Assembly (NCBI RefSeq): GCF_000716595.1
Contig: NZ_JNXC01000015.1
Location: forward strand, 81,219 to 145,218
Direction: 5' to 3'
Origin: Saccharothrix sp. NRRL B-16314
Lineage (GTDB): Bacteria > Actinomycetota > Actinomycetes > Mycobacteriales > Pseudonocardiaceae
Length of the DNA: 64,000 bases
The position numbers and the translations under genes were made by a program. Shown one piece after another: positions 15,350 to 23,602 of the stretch. Within the stretch, counting starts at the first letter, position 1. Every line of letters starts with the position of its first letter. The notes under the pieces are model-generated. The model did no database searches and had not been told where the DNA came from. It saw only the letters and a program-made list of their open reading frames with translations.

Positions 15350-17642
15350 GTCGCAGATCGAGCTGGCGATCACCGGCATGACGTGCGCCTCCTGCGCGGC
15401 CCGGATCGAGCGCAAGCTGAACAAGCTGGACGGCGTGACCGCGACGGTCAACTACGCCACCGAGAAGGCCCGCGTCACGTTCCCCTCCGACGTCGACCCG
15501 TCGACGCTGGTGGAGCAGGTCGAGGCCGCCGGGTACCAGGCCGCGCTGCCGGTCGCCGAGACCTCGGCCGAGGCCGACGCTCCGGCCGAGGTGGACCCGA
15601 CGGCGGCGTTGCGGCAGCGGCTCGTCGTGTCGACGGTGCTCTCCGTGCCGGTGGTGCTGCTGGCCATGGTCCCGGCGCTGCAGTTCACGTTCTGGCAGTG
15701 GATCTCGCTGACGCTGGCCGCCCCGGTGCTGGTGTGGGCCGCGTGGCCGTTCCACCGTGCCGCGTGGACGAACCTGCGGCACGGCGCGGCCACGATGGAC
15801 ACGTTGATCTCGATGGGCACGATCGCGGCGTTCGCCTGGTCGCTGTACGCGCTGCTGTTCGGCACGGCGGGGACGCCGGGCATGACGCACCCGTTCGAGT
15901 TCACCATCTCGCGCGGTGACGGCGCGGGGGCGATCTACCTGGAGGTCGCGGCCGGGGTGACCACGTTCATCCTGGCGGGCCGGTACTTCGAGGCGCGGTC
16001 CAAGCGGCGGGCGGGTGCGGCGCTGCGGGCGTTGCTGGAGCTCGGCGCGAAGGACGTCGCCGTGCTGCGGGACGGCCGCGAGGTGCGCGTGCCGATCGCG
16101 GAGCTGGCGGTCGGCGACCGGTTCGTGGTGCGTCCGGGGGAGAAGATCGCCACCGACGGCGTGGTGGCCGAGGGCAGTTCGGCGGTCGACGCGAGCATGC
16201 TGACCGGCGAGTCCGTGCCGGTCGAGGTCGGCCCCGGTGACGCGGTCGTCGGCGCGACGGTCAACGCAGGCGGTCGGCTGGTCGTGCGGGCCACGCGGGT
16301 CGGGTCGGACACGCAGCTGGCGCAGATGGCGAAGCTGGTCGAGGACGCGCAGAACGGCAAGGCCGAGGCGCAGCGGCTGGCGGACCGGATCTCGGCGGTG
16401 TTCGTGCCGATCGTGATCGCGCTGTCGGTCGGGACGCTGGCGTTCTGGCTCGGCGCCGGTGGCGACGTGTCGGCGGCGTTCACGGCGGCGGTCGCGGTGC
16501 TGATCATCGCCTGCCCGTGCGCCCTGGGGCTGGCCACGCCGACGGCGTTGCTGGTCGGCACGGGGCGAGGCGCGCAGCTGGGCATCATCATCAAGGGCCC
16601 CGAGGTGCTCGAGTCGACCCGTCGGGTGGACACGGTGGTGCTGGACAAGACCGGCACCGTCACCGCGGGTCGGATGAGCCTGGTGGCCGTGCACACCGGT
16701 CCGGGAGTGGACGAGGACGAGGTGCTGCGGCTGGCCGGTGCGTTGGAGCACGCCTCCGAGCACCCGATCGCCAAGGCCATCGCGGTCGGCGCGGCGGAAC
16801 GGGTCGGTGACCTGCCGTCCGTCGAGGGCTTCCAGAACCTCGAAGGGCTCGGGGTGCAGGGCGTGGTCGACGGTCACGCGGTGATCGTCGGGCGGGAGCG
16901 GTTGCTGGCCGAGTGGAGCGTCCACCTGGACGGTGCGCTCGCCGAGGCGAAGCAGGCGGCCGAGCAGCAGGGTCGCACCGCGGTCATCGTGGCCTGGGAC
17001 GGCACGGCACGCGCGGTCCTGGTCGTCGCGGACACCGTGAAGCCGACGTCCGCCGAGGCCATCCGGCAGTTGCGCGCGCTCGGCCTGACCCCGGTGCTGC
17101 TGACCGGCGACAACGAGGCCGCCGCGCGTGCGGTCGCGGCCGAGGTGGGCATCGACGAGGTCATCGCCGAGGTCATGCCCGCGGACAAGGTCGACGTCGT
17201 CGCCCGGCTCCAGTCCGAGGGCAGGGTCGTGGCGATGGTCGGTGACGGTGTCAACGACGCCGCCGCGCTCGCCAAGGCCGACCTGGGCCTCGCCATGGGC
17301 ACCGGCACGGACGCGGCGATCGAGGCCGGTGACCTGACCCTCGTTCGCGGTGACCTGCTGGCGGCGGTCGACGCGATCAGGCTCTCGCGCCGCACCCTGG
17401 CCACGATCAAGGGCAACCTGTTCTGGGCGTTCGCCTACAACGTGGCCGCCCTGCCGCTGGCCGCGGCCGGCCTGCTGAACCCGATGATCGCCGGCGCCGC
17501 CATGGCGTTCTCCTCGGTCTTCGTGGTGTCGAACAGCCTCCGCTTGCGCGGCTTCCGCAGCACGACCACCTCCACCCCGCTCCCCACCCCCCGCGTGAGT
17601 CCTACCTCCAACCCCCGTGAGTCCTACGTTCAGAACGCGTGA
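15342..17642 (+). CDS. copA: Cu(I)-exporting P1B-type ATPase
   Basis: A 766-residue copper pump. The N-terminal HMA domain has GMTCASC (Cys15, Cys18). The membrane metal site is CPC at 391-393 ([17 protein letters not shown]). The catalytic loop has Asp435 in [14 protein letters not shown] and [10 protein letters not shown]. Final helices carry [12 protein letters not shown] and [15 protein letters not shown] as in Cu(I) pumps. The C-terminal ~25 residues are not CopA-like: they are encoded by a repeat array (see 17595-17797), which also supplies the stop codon. The start at 15342 overlaps the preceding gene. Confidence 0.96.
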   Translation: MAESQIELAITGMTCASCAARIERKLNKLDGVTATVNYATEKARVTFPSDVDPSTLVEQVEAAGYQAALPVAETSAEADAPAEVDPTAALRQRLVVSTVLSVPVVLLAMVPALQFTFWQWISLTLAAPVLVWAAWPFHRAAWTNLRHGAATMDTLISMGTIAAFAWSLYALLFGTAGTPGMTHPFEFTISRGDGAGAIYLEVAAGVTTFILAGRYFEARSKRRAGAALRALLELGAKDVAVLRDGREVRVPIAELAVGDRFVVRPGEKIATDGVVAEGSSAVDASMLTGESVPVEVGPGDAVVGATVNAGGRLVVRATRVGSDTQLAQMAKLVEDAQNGKAEAQRLADRISAVFVPIVIALSVGTLAFWLGAGGDVSAAFTAAVAVLIIACPCALGLATPTALLVGTGRGAQLGIIIKGPEVLESTRRVDTVVLDKTGTVTAGRMSLVAVHTGPGVDEDEVLRLAGALEHASEHPIAKAIAVGAAERVGDLPSVEGFQNLEGLGVQGVVDGHAVIVGRERLLAEWSVHLDGALAEAKQAAEQQGRTAVIVAWDGTARAVLVVADTVKPTSAEAIRQLRALGLTPVLLTGDNEAAARAVAAEVGIDEVIAEVMPADKVDVVARLQSEGRVVAMVGDGVNDAAALAKADLGLAMGTGTDAAIEAGDLTLVRGDLLAAVDAIRLSRRTLATIKGNLFWAFAYNVAALPLAAAGLLNPMIAGAAMAFSSVFVVSNSLRLRGFRSTTTSTPLPTPRVSPTSNPRESYVQNA

Positions 17643-17797
17643 GTCCTACGTTCGGAACCCCTGAGTCCTACGTTCCGGTACCCCGAGTTCAACGCTCAGG
17701 AGCGCTAGCCGCTTCTGAGCGTTGAATTCGGCTGTTCCGAGCGTTGAACTCGGGGATTCTGAACGTAGGACTCACGCGACGTGAACGTAGGACTCAC
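17595..17797. repeat. Mirror-image array of 15-base repeats after copA
   Basis: On the left, GTGAGTCCTACGTTC units lie at 17617 and 17639, with variants at 17595 and 17662. A second motif, CCGAGTTCAACGCTC, follows at 17683. The complement of the second motif then appears at 17717 and 17739, and GAACGTAGGACTCAC, the complement of the first, at 17761 and 17783. The whole block is a large imperfect inverted repeat centred near 17707. It overlaps the end of copA and lies before the MFS promoter region. It could fold as a cruciform or a long terminator stem. Confidence 0.85.
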
Positions 17798-17827
17798 GGG
17801 GTTTTGGGGGTGATCCAGGTTACGTTG

Positions 17828-17844
17828 ATACCCCATGGGGGTAT
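17828..17844. promoter_or_regulatory. CsoR-type operator 1 upstream of the MFS gene
   Basis: ATACCCCATGGGGGTAT closely matches the csoR operator (one central change). It lies 62 bases before the MFS start codon and overlaps a TATGCT that could be a -10 element. Confidence 0.75.
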
Positions 17845-17863
17845 GCTAACGTCCGTCCTGTGG

Positions 17864-17880
17864 ATACCCCATGGGGGTAT
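17864..17880. promoter_or_regulatory. CsoR-type operator 2 upstream of the MFS gene
   Basis: This is a second, identical ATACCCCATGGGGGTAT, 36 bases after the first and 25 bases before the MFS start codon. The tandem arrangement suggests tight repression of the exporter by the copper sensor. Confidence 0.75.
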
Positions 17881-17905
17881 CAATGGACAACAGGGAAGGT
17901 CTGTC

Positions 17906-19318
17906 ATGAACCCCGATCCCCGGCGCTGGTGGGCACTGGTCGTGCTCGCCGCGGCGCAGTTCATGGTCATCATGGACACCTCGATCATCGCCGTGGCGTT
18001 GCCGGACATGCAGCACGAGCTGGGTTTCACGCCCGGCGGGCTCCAGTGGGTGTTCAACGCCTACGCGGTGGCACTGGGCGGACTCCTCCTGCTCGGCGGC
18101 CGACTGGCCGACCTCTGGGGCGCACGCCGCGTGTTCGCCGTCGGCTGGACGACCCTCATCGTCGGTTCCGTGGTCGCGGCGGCGGCCACCGGCGCCGGTG
18201 CGGAGGTCGTCGGCCGGGCCGTGCAGGGCGTCGGCGCAGCCCTCATCGCACCGGCCGCCATGACGCTGCTCATGGTGCTGTTCGCCGGTCAACCGAACGA
18301 ACTTCCCAAGGCGATGGCCTTCTACGGCGCGGCGGCACCGGCCGGCGGCACGGCGGGCGTGTTCCTCGGCGGCGTGATCACCGAGTGGCTGAGCTGGCCG
18401 TGGGTGTTCATCATCTACATCCCGATCGGCGTCCTGACCCTCGCCCTCACGCCGAAGCTGCTGCCCGCCGTCCCCGGCCGACGCGGTGGCCTGGACGTCG
18501 GGGGAGCGGTCGCGGTCACCGGCGGGCTGGCGCTGGCCGTCTACGCCGTCGTGCAGGCGCCCGAACTCGGCTGGACGTCGACCGCCACGCTCGTGCGGCT
18601 CGGCGCGGCGACGGTCCTGCTGGTCGCGTTCCTGCTGGTGCAGCGGGCGGCGAAGAACCCGTTGATGCCGTTGAAGGTCTGGCGCACGCCCGACCTCACG
18701 GCGGCGAACGTGGCGATGGCGCTGCTGGGCGCGGCGTGGATCCCGATGTGGTACTTCCTCAACCTCTACGTCCAGCAGGTGCTCGGCTTCGACTCGTTCG
18801 CCAGCGGCGCGGCGCTGCTGCCGATGACCGTGTTGATGACGGTGCTGATGACGACGGTGACCGGTCGCCTGATCGGCCGCTTCGGCACCAAGCCGCTGAT
18901 CGTCGCGGGGCTGGCGGTGCTGGCCGCCGGGCTGGGCCTGCTGGCCACCGCCGACCCGGGCGGCAGCTTCGTCGCCGACGTGCTGCCCGGTTCGCTGATC
19001 TCGGCGATCGGCATGGCGCTGGTCTTCATCCCGGCCACGCTGACCGCGATCGGCGGCGTCACGCCGGAGCAGGGCGGGCTCGCCTCGGGCATCGTCAACA
19101 CCACCTACCAGATCGGCTCGGCGCTCGGCCTGGCCGCGATGACGGCGGTGGCGACGTCGCGCGGCGGGGACCAGCTGGGTGACGCGGTCGCGTTGACCGA
19201 CGGCTACTCGGCGGCGTTCACGGGTGCCGCGCTGGTCGCGCTGGTCGGCGCGCTGCTGGCGGCGGTCACGTTGCGCGGCCGGGTCTCGGACGAGGTGCCG
19301 GCTCCGGCCGAGGTGTGA
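17906..19318 (+). CDS. MFS drug/metabolite exporter (DHA2, 14-TM type) under copper control
   Basis: A 470-residue transporter of the EmrB/QacA (DHA2) group. Motif A is GGRLADLWGARRVF, the TM1 signature is FMVIMDTSIIAVALP and the antiporter motif C region is GAAAPAGGTAGVFLGG. The start ATG at 17906 has GGGAAGG 6 bases upstream; the longer frame upstream runs through the operators and repeat array and is rejected. Two CsoR-type operators in its leader imply induction by copper. The substrate is unknown and could be a copper-binding small molecule or a toxic complex. A long perfect hairpin follows the gene. Confidence 0.9.
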   Translation: MNPDPRRWWALVVLAAAQFMVIMDTSIIAVALPDMQHELGFTPGGLQWVFNAYAVALGGLLLLGGRLADLWGARRVFAVGWTTLIVGSVVAAAATGAGAEVVGRAVQGVGAALIAPAAMTLLMVLFAGQPNELPKAMAFYGAAAPAGGTAGVFLGGVITEWLSWPWVFIIYIPIGVLTLALTPKLLPAVPGRRGGLDVGGAVAVTGGLALAVYAVVQAPELGWTSTATLVRLGAATVLLVAFLLVQRAAKNPLMPLKVWRTPDLTAANVAMALLGAAWIPMWYFLNLYVQQVLGFDSFASGAALLPMTVLMTVLMTTVTGRLIGRFGTKPLIVAGLAVLAAGLGLLATADPGGSFVADVLPGSLISAIGMALVFIPATLTAIGGVTPEQGGLASGIVNTTYQIGSALGLAAMTAVATSRGGDQLGDAVALTDGYSAAFTGAALVALVGALLAAVTLRGRVSDEVPAPAEV

Positions 19319-19326
19319 TCCGATCG

Positions 19327-19355
19327 GTCTGCCCGGCACCCGGTGCCGGGCAGAC
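19327..19355. terminator. Bidirectional hairpin between convergent genes
   Basis: A 14-bp perfect inverted repeat (GTCTGCCCGGCACC and complement, 1-base spacer) lies 9 bases after the MFS stop and 5 bases after the TetR stop. It serves as terminator for both convergent genes. Confidence 0.8.
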
Positions 19356-19360
19356 TGCTG

Positions 19361-19930
19361 TCACCGGCGCAGACCGTCCAGGGTGACGGTCACCAGGCGG
19401 CGGACCGCGTCGTCGGACGGCAGGTCGGCCGCCGCGCCCAGCGCGTGCAGGCAGTAGCCCGCGAGTTCGGCGGGGTCCACGTCGTCGCGCAGTTCACCGG
19501 CTTCGGCGCCTTCGACCAGCAGGTCGCGGAGGAACGCGCGGAGGTGGGCGTGCGCCCTGGTCACGTGCTCACCGCGGTGCAGGACGGCGGCGATGTCGGG
19601 GCTGTGGTTCCCCTTGGCCCGGGACATGGACGCGTAGGCGTGCAACACGGCGCGGAGTCGTTCCGCCGGGCTGCCGGCCTGGTCGCGGGCGGCGGTGAGG
19701 TGGTCGAGGTGGGTGGCGACCTGGCGCTCGTGCCACGCCATCAGGACGGCTTCGACGTCCGGGAAGTACTTGTAGAGCGTGGCACGCCCGATGCCCGCCT
19801 TCTCCGCGATCCGCGACATCGTCACCGACGTCAGGCCCTGCTCGGCGACCAGTGCGGCGGTCGCGTCGAGGGTCGCGTCCCGCACCGCACGGCGGTGCGC
19901 GTCGATCGTGTCGTTCCACAACCTGGGCAC
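19361..19930 (-). CDS. TetR-family regulator
   Basis: A 189-residue repressor-type protein starting at GTG 19930. The N-terminal helix-turn-helix reads VTMSRIAEKAGIGRATLYKYFPD. The C-terminal ligand domain has no motif that reveals a ligand. It is divergent from a membrane microprotein and DUF2269 gene, with a near-perfect palindrome between, and convergent with the copper-controlled MFS gene. It probably represses itself and the microprotein unit. Confidence 0.85.
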   Translation of the reverse strand: MPRLWNDTIDAHRRAVRDATLDATAALVAEQGLTSVTMSRIAEKAGIGRATLYKYFPDVEAVLMAWHERQVATHLDHLTAARDQAGSPAERLRAVLHAYASMSRAKGNHSPDIAAVLHRGEHVTRAHAHLRAFLRDLLVEGAEAGELRDDVDPAELAGYCLHALGAAADLPSDDAVRRLVTVTLDGLRR

Positions 19931-19983
19931 GCCGTCACTGTACGGGACGACGCGCTCTCGACATGGTGCCCATAACCGTGACA

Positions 19984-20010
19984 CAGTGTCTCGATAAATC
20001 GGAGACAGTG
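19984..20010. promoter_or_regulatory. Putative TetR operator
   Basis: CAGTGTCTCGAT and ATCGGAGACAGTG form imperfect arms around AA, centred between the TetR start (19930) and the microprotein start (20020). The overlapping GACACAGTGTC (19980-19990) is itself palindromic. Size and place fit a TetR-dimer site blocking the promoter of the small membrane operon. Confidence 0.65.
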
Positions 20011-20019
20011 AGGTGGCAC

Positions 20020-20139
20020 ATGGGTGAACCGTCGGTCGGCATGCCGCGTTGGGTGAAGGTCTGGGGTCTGGTGGCCTTGATCGCGTTCGTGGCGTTCGCG
20101 GTCCTGCACCTCACCGGCAACAGCCCTAGCGGCCACTGA
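20020..20139 (+). CDS. 39-residue single-pass membrane microprotein
   Basis: The protein has a short polar start, the segment MPRWVKVWG, one hydrophobic helix (about residues 15-33) and a Gly/Ser/His end. Its ATG has a GAGGTGG ribosome site, and its stop overlaps the next start as TGATG. Very similar short proteins (PRWVK, one helix, polar G/H tail) are recurrent in actinomycetes before DUF2269-like or copper-related membrane genes, as I recall. No function is known. It probably acts with the coupled DUF2269 protein. Confidence 0.65.
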   Translation: MGEPSVGMPRWVKVWGLVALIAFVAFAVLHLTGNSPSGH

Positions 20140-20651
20140 TGACGTCGTTGATGAGGCCGGGGGCGCGCAAGCTCGCGCTCACCGCCCACGTCCTGTCGTC
20201 GGTCGGCTGGCTCGGCGCGGTCGCGAGCTTCCTCGCGCTCGCGGTCGTGGGCCTGACCACCCGGGACGACGGGCTGGCGCGGGCCGCGTACCTGGCGATG
20301 GAGCCGACCACGTGGTACGTGATCGTGCCGTTGAGCGTGGCTTCCCTGGTCACCGGGGTGATCCAGGGCCTCGGCACGCAGTGGGGCCTGGTCCGGCACT
20401 ACTGGGTGGTGGTGAAACTGGTGCTCACCGCCCTGGCGACGGTCGTGCTGCTGGTGCACACGAACCCGATCGGCCACATGGCGTCGGCGGCGGCCACGTC
20501 GTCGCTCGGCGCGGACCTCGACGGGTTGCGGGTCCAACTCCTGGTCGACGCCGTGGCCGCGATGGCCGTGCTGATCGCCGCGACAGCCCTGAGCGTGTAC
20601 AAGCCCCAGGGCGTCACGGCGTTCGCGTCCCGGCTCAGCCGACGGTCTTGA
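20139..20651 (+). CDS. DUF2269-like integral membrane protein
   Basis: A 170-residue protein with four predicted helices. It carries HVLSSVGWLGAVASFLAL near the start and GTQWGLVRHYWVVVKLVLT, patterns seen in DUF2269 membrane proteins. It is coupled to the microprotein by TGATG and presumably controlled by the divergent TetR. Its last 17 bases overlap the end of the convergent DUF305 gene. The function is unknown; its setting among copper genes suggests a metal or redox role only loosely. Confidence 0.75.
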   Translation: MTSLMRPGARKLALTAHVLSSVGWLGAVASFLALAVVGLTTRDDGLARAAYLAMEPTTWYVIVPLSVASLVTGVIQGLGTQWGLVRHYWVVVKLVLTALATVVLLVHTNPIGHMASAAATSSLGADLDGLRVQLLVDAVAAMAVLIAATALSVYKPQGVTAFASRLSRRS

Positions 20652-21276
20652 GCAGGCCTTCCATCTCGGTGATCTCCGCCTGCTGAGCCGAGATGATCTG
20701 CTCGGCCAGCTTCTTGGCGTCCGCGTTGCGGCCCGAACCCAGCAGCGTGGTGGACATGTCCACCGCGCCCTGGTGGTGCTCGATCATGAGTTCCAGGAAC
20801 GCCCGGTCGAAGTCGGCGCCCTTGGCCGCCTCCAGCCTGGCGGTGTCCTCGTCGCTCATGCCGGGCATGGACGAGCCGTGGCCGTCATGGCCGTCGTGGC
20901 TGCCGCCCTGCTCGGCGCTCGTGCCCCAGGCGTTCAGCCACGCCGTCATGGTCTTGATCTCCGGGTCCTGCGCCTTCTCGATCCGTGACGCGAGGTCGAG
21001 GATCTGGGCGTTGGAGGTGCGGCTCGGCGCGAGCCGCGCCATCACGATCGCGCCCTCGTGGTGCGGGATCATGCCTTGCGCGAAGGTGATGTCCGCGTCG
21101 TTGTGCTCACCCGACGGCGCGGCGACCGGGGCCGTCGTCGACTGCGCGCTGCTGGTGCTGGTGCTGGCGTTCGTGCTCGTGCCGTGATCGGTGCCGTGGT
21201 CCGTGTCCCCGCCGCATGCGGTGAGGACGGTGGTCATGACGGCAAGCGCCGCCACGACCAGGTGGTTCCTGGTCAT
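20635..21276 (-). CDS. DUF305 lipoprotein, copper-associated
   Basis: A 213-residue exported lipoprotein with the lipobox ending at Cys21 (VLTACGG) and a Thr/Ser-rich linker. The DUF305 four-helix domain shows FAQGMIPHHEGAIVMA and LMIEHHQGAVDMS, each an Met/His-His set, with an internal His/Gly/Met loop (SHDGHDGHGSSMPGM). DUF305 proteins are found with copper and periplasmic metal systems, and the His/Met richness fits metal binding at the outer face of the membrane. The 3' end overlaps the convergent DUF2269 gene. Confidence 0.88.
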   Translation of the reverse strand: MTRNHLVVAALAVMTTVLTACGGDTDHGTDHGTSTNASTSTSSAQSTTAPVAAPSGEHNDADITFAQGMIPHHEGAIVMARLAPSRTSNAQILDLASRIEKAQDPEIKTMTAWLNAWGTSAEQGGSHDGHDGHGSSMPGMSDEDTARLEAAKGADFDRAFLELMIEHHQGAVDMSTTLLGSGRNADAKKLAEQIISAQQAEITEMEGLLKTVG

Positions 21277-21363
21277 GGTGTGGTGTTCCCTCTGTTCGTG
21301 CGGACTCGGCGGTGTGGTGGCAACGCGCGTCGAGTCCTTTGTGGACGGACGACGCGCGACCTG

Positions 21364-21819
21364 TCACAGCCGCAGCACGCAGAGGGAGGCCAGCACGGCG
21401 GGCACGCCGCGTGGCGGGGGAAGTGGTGGACGTCGCCCGACCGTCCTGATGACGAACGCGCCGACGAGGTCGCAGACCGGGCTACGGCGCAGGGCGCGCA
21501 GCAGCACCCCCAGTCCCAGCGCGGCGACGAGCACGGCCAGGCACAGGTGCAACAGGTCGTGTCCGGACGGCTCGGGCATCGAGGGCGTCAAGTCCGCCAT
21601 CGGCATCGCGGACGCAGTGGACATGGCCGGCAGCGGCTCGGTCATGCCCACGTGGTCGGCACAGCACTCGACCGCGACGGGCTCGACGGCGACAACCGCG
21701 GTCATCCCGGCGGAATGGCCGGCGTCGTGACCGCTCAGGTGGTGCATCCCCACGACCGCGATCGCGAGCGCGGACACCAGCAGCCACTGGAGCGCGCGGA
21801 CACGGATCGGGGCGACCAC
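21364..21819 (-). CDS. DUF6153-like His-rich membrane protein
   Basis: A 151-residue protein from a GTG start. The first helix (WLLVSALAIAVVGMHHL) is followed by a His/Met/Cys-rich exposed loop (SGHDAGHSAG, CCADHVGM, MSTASAMPMAD) and a second helix (LCLAVLVAALGLGVLL). This layout matches actinobacterial DUF6153 proteins. The loop could bind copper. It lies 87 bases downstream of the DUF305 gene on the same strand order and may be upstream-transcribed separately. Confidence 0.6.
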   Translation of the reverse strand: MVAPIRVRALQWLLVSALAIAVVGMHHLSGHDAGHSAGMTAVVAVEPVAVECCADHVGMTEPLPAMSTASAMPMADLTPSMPEPSGHDLLHLCLAVLVAALGLGVLLRALRRSPVCDLVGAFVIRTVGRRPPLPPPRGVPAVLASLCVLRL

Positions 21820-21960
21820 GCCGCCAACGATACCCAACGGGCGCGGCGCGACGACCCCTGAGGTCTCGGGGTGGTCTACGGGTGGATCAACCGATCGGTT
21901 GATGCGACGTCTGGCCCGCCGAGTGATCCGGACGGGCGGCGGCGCGACGACGCTGGTGGC

Positions 21961-22869
21961 ATGGCAATCATCGAGGTGGTCGACCTCGTCAAGAGGTACG
22001 ACCGGAAAGTCGCGGTGGACGGTGTGTCGTTCACCGTCGACGAGGGGGAGATCTTCGGGATCCTCGGCCCGAACGGGGCGGGGAAGACCACGACCGTCGA
22101 GTGCGTCGAGGGGTTGCGCACGCCGGACGGCGGCACGATCCGCGTCGACGGGCTCGACCCGCGACGCGACCGGGCGGAACTGCGCACCCGGCTCGGCGTG
22201 CAGTTGCAGCAGAGCGAACTGCCCGACCGCATCCGGGTCGGCGAGGCGCTGGACCTCTACGCCTCCTTCTACCGCGACCCGGCCGACTGGCGCGACCTGC
22301 TCGACCGCCTCGGCCTGGCGGACCGGGCCGGGACTGAGTACCGCAAGCTCTCCGGCGGCCAGAAGCAACGCGTCTCCATCGCGCTGGCGCTGATCGGCAA
22401 GCCGAAGATCGCCGTGCTGGACGAGCTGACCACCGGCCTCGACCCGCAGGCCCGCCGCGACACCTGGAGCCTCGTCGAGCAGGTCCGCGACTCCGGCGTC
22501 ACGGTCGTCCTGGTCACCCACTTCATGGAGGAAGCGGAACGGCTGTGCGACCGGATCGCCCTGATCGACGAGGGCAAGCTGGTCGCGGTGGACACACCGG
22601 CCGGGCTGGTGTCCAGGGTGGACGGTGAGCAGCGGGTCCGGTTCCGGCCCACCGCGCCGCTCGACGTGAAGCTGCTCGAAGAGCTGCCCGAGGTCTCCCA
22701 GGTCGAGAAGCACGGGCCGCAGCTCGTCGTGACGGGCACCGGCAACCTGCTGCACGCCGTCACGTCGGTGCTCGCCCGCAACCACATCGTCGCCGCCGAC
22801 CTGCGCATCGAGCAGGCGGGACTGGACGACGCCTTCATCCGCCTCACCGGCCGAGCGCTCACGGAGTAG
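21961..22869 (+). CDS. ABC-2 exporter ATPase
   Basis: A 302-residue ATPase of the DrrA/NodI exporter class. Walker A is GPNGAGKTTT, the signature is LSGGQKQRVSIALAL, Walker B is IAVLDELTTGLDP, and the H-loop is LVTHFMEEAERL. The C-terminal ~70 residues form the accessory domain ending DDAFIRLTGRAL, as in DrrA-type proteins. It is followed 5 bases later by its permease and then by a two-component pair, a DesKR-style export operon. The substrate is unknown. Confidence 0.92.
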   Translation: MAIIEVVDLVKRYDRKVAVDGVSFTVDEGEIFGILGPNGAGKTTTVECVEGLRTPDGGTIRVDGLDPRRDRAELRTRLGVQLQQSELPDRIRVGEALDLYASFYRDPADWRDLLDRLGLADRAGTEYRKLSGGQKQRVSIALALIGKPKIAVLDELTTGLDPQARRDTWSLVEQVRDSGVTVVLVTHFMEEAERLCDRIALIDEGKLVAVDTPAGLVSRVDGEQRVRFRPTAPLDVKLLEELPEVSQVEKHGPQLVVTGTGNLLHAVTSVLARNHIVAADLRIEQAGLDDAFIRLTGRALTE

Positions 22870-22874
22870 CCGCA

Positions 22875-23600
22875 ATGTTGAAGATCGTCACCACCGAGTG
22901 GAAGCTGTTCCTGCGCGACCCGAGCATGGTCGTGTTCGCCGTCCTCTTCCCCACCATCCTGCTGCTGGTGCTCGGCGCGATCCCCGCGTTGCGCACCCCC
23001 GACCCGAACTTCGGCAACCAGCGGTTCGTCGACGCCTACATGTCCAGCCTCGTGGTGGTCACGCTCGCGTTCCTCGGCCTCAACAAGCTGCCGACGACCG
23101 TCGCCACCTACCGCGAGAAGGGCGTCCTGCGCCGCTTCTCCACCACGCCCGTCCACCCGGCACGCCTGCTGGTGGCGCAGGTGGTCGTCAACGTGATCGC
23201 GGGCGTGATCTCGATCGTGCTGCTCATGGTGGCGGCCCGGCTGGTGTTCGACATCGACCTGCCGCACCACCCGCTCGGGTTCCTGCTGACGTTCCTGCTC
23301 GGCATGCTGTCGCTGTCCGCCATCGGTCTGCTGGTGGCTGCCTGGGCGCCGACCGCGCGGTCCGCCGGCGGGTGGGCGACCGTGGTGTTCATGCTGGTCA
23401 TGTTCTTCGGCGGCGTGTACCTGCCCCGGTTCCTGCTGCCGGACTTCCTCACCGTCATCGGCGACTACCTGCCGCCGGGCGTGGGCGCGTTGCAGGAGTC
23501 GTGGCTGGGCGGCTCGCCGGATCCCGTGCACCTCGGCGTGCTGGCGCTGGTCACGGCGGTGGCGGGTACCGTCGCGGCGAAGTCGTTCCGCTGGGAGTAG
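22875..23600 (+). CDS. ABC-2 exporter permease
   Basis: A 241-residue ABC-2 membrane subunit with six helices. It starts with the amphipathic EWKLFLRDPSMVVFAVLFP and carries the typical TYREKGVLRRFSTTPV loop and FGGVYLPRFLLPDF before the last helices. It partners with the ATPase directly upstream. The pair probably exports a lipid, drug or peptide. Confidence 0.92.
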   Translation: MLKIVTTEWKLFLRDPSMVVFAVLFPTILLLVLGAIPALRTPDPNFGNQRFVDAYMSSLVVVTLAFLGLNKLPTTVATYREKGVLRRFSTTPVHPARLLVAQVVVNVIAGVISIVLLMVAARLVFDIDLPHHPLGFLLTFLLGMLSLSAIGLLVAAWAPTARSAGGWATVVFMLVMFFGGVYLPRFLLPDFLTVIGDYLPPGVGALQESWLGGSPDPVHLGVLALVTAVAGTVAAKSFRWE

Positions 23601-23602
23601 GG

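Noticed and set aside
17617..17797. CRISPR-like array
   Set aside because: The units are only 15 bases, spacers are 7-9 bases and irregular, and half the copies are inverted; no cas genes are present.
19343..19984. Plus-strand frames over the TetR gene, and the longer TetR start at 19984
   Set aside because: Plus frames are shadows; the longer TetR start would reach into its own operator and lacks a ribosome site.
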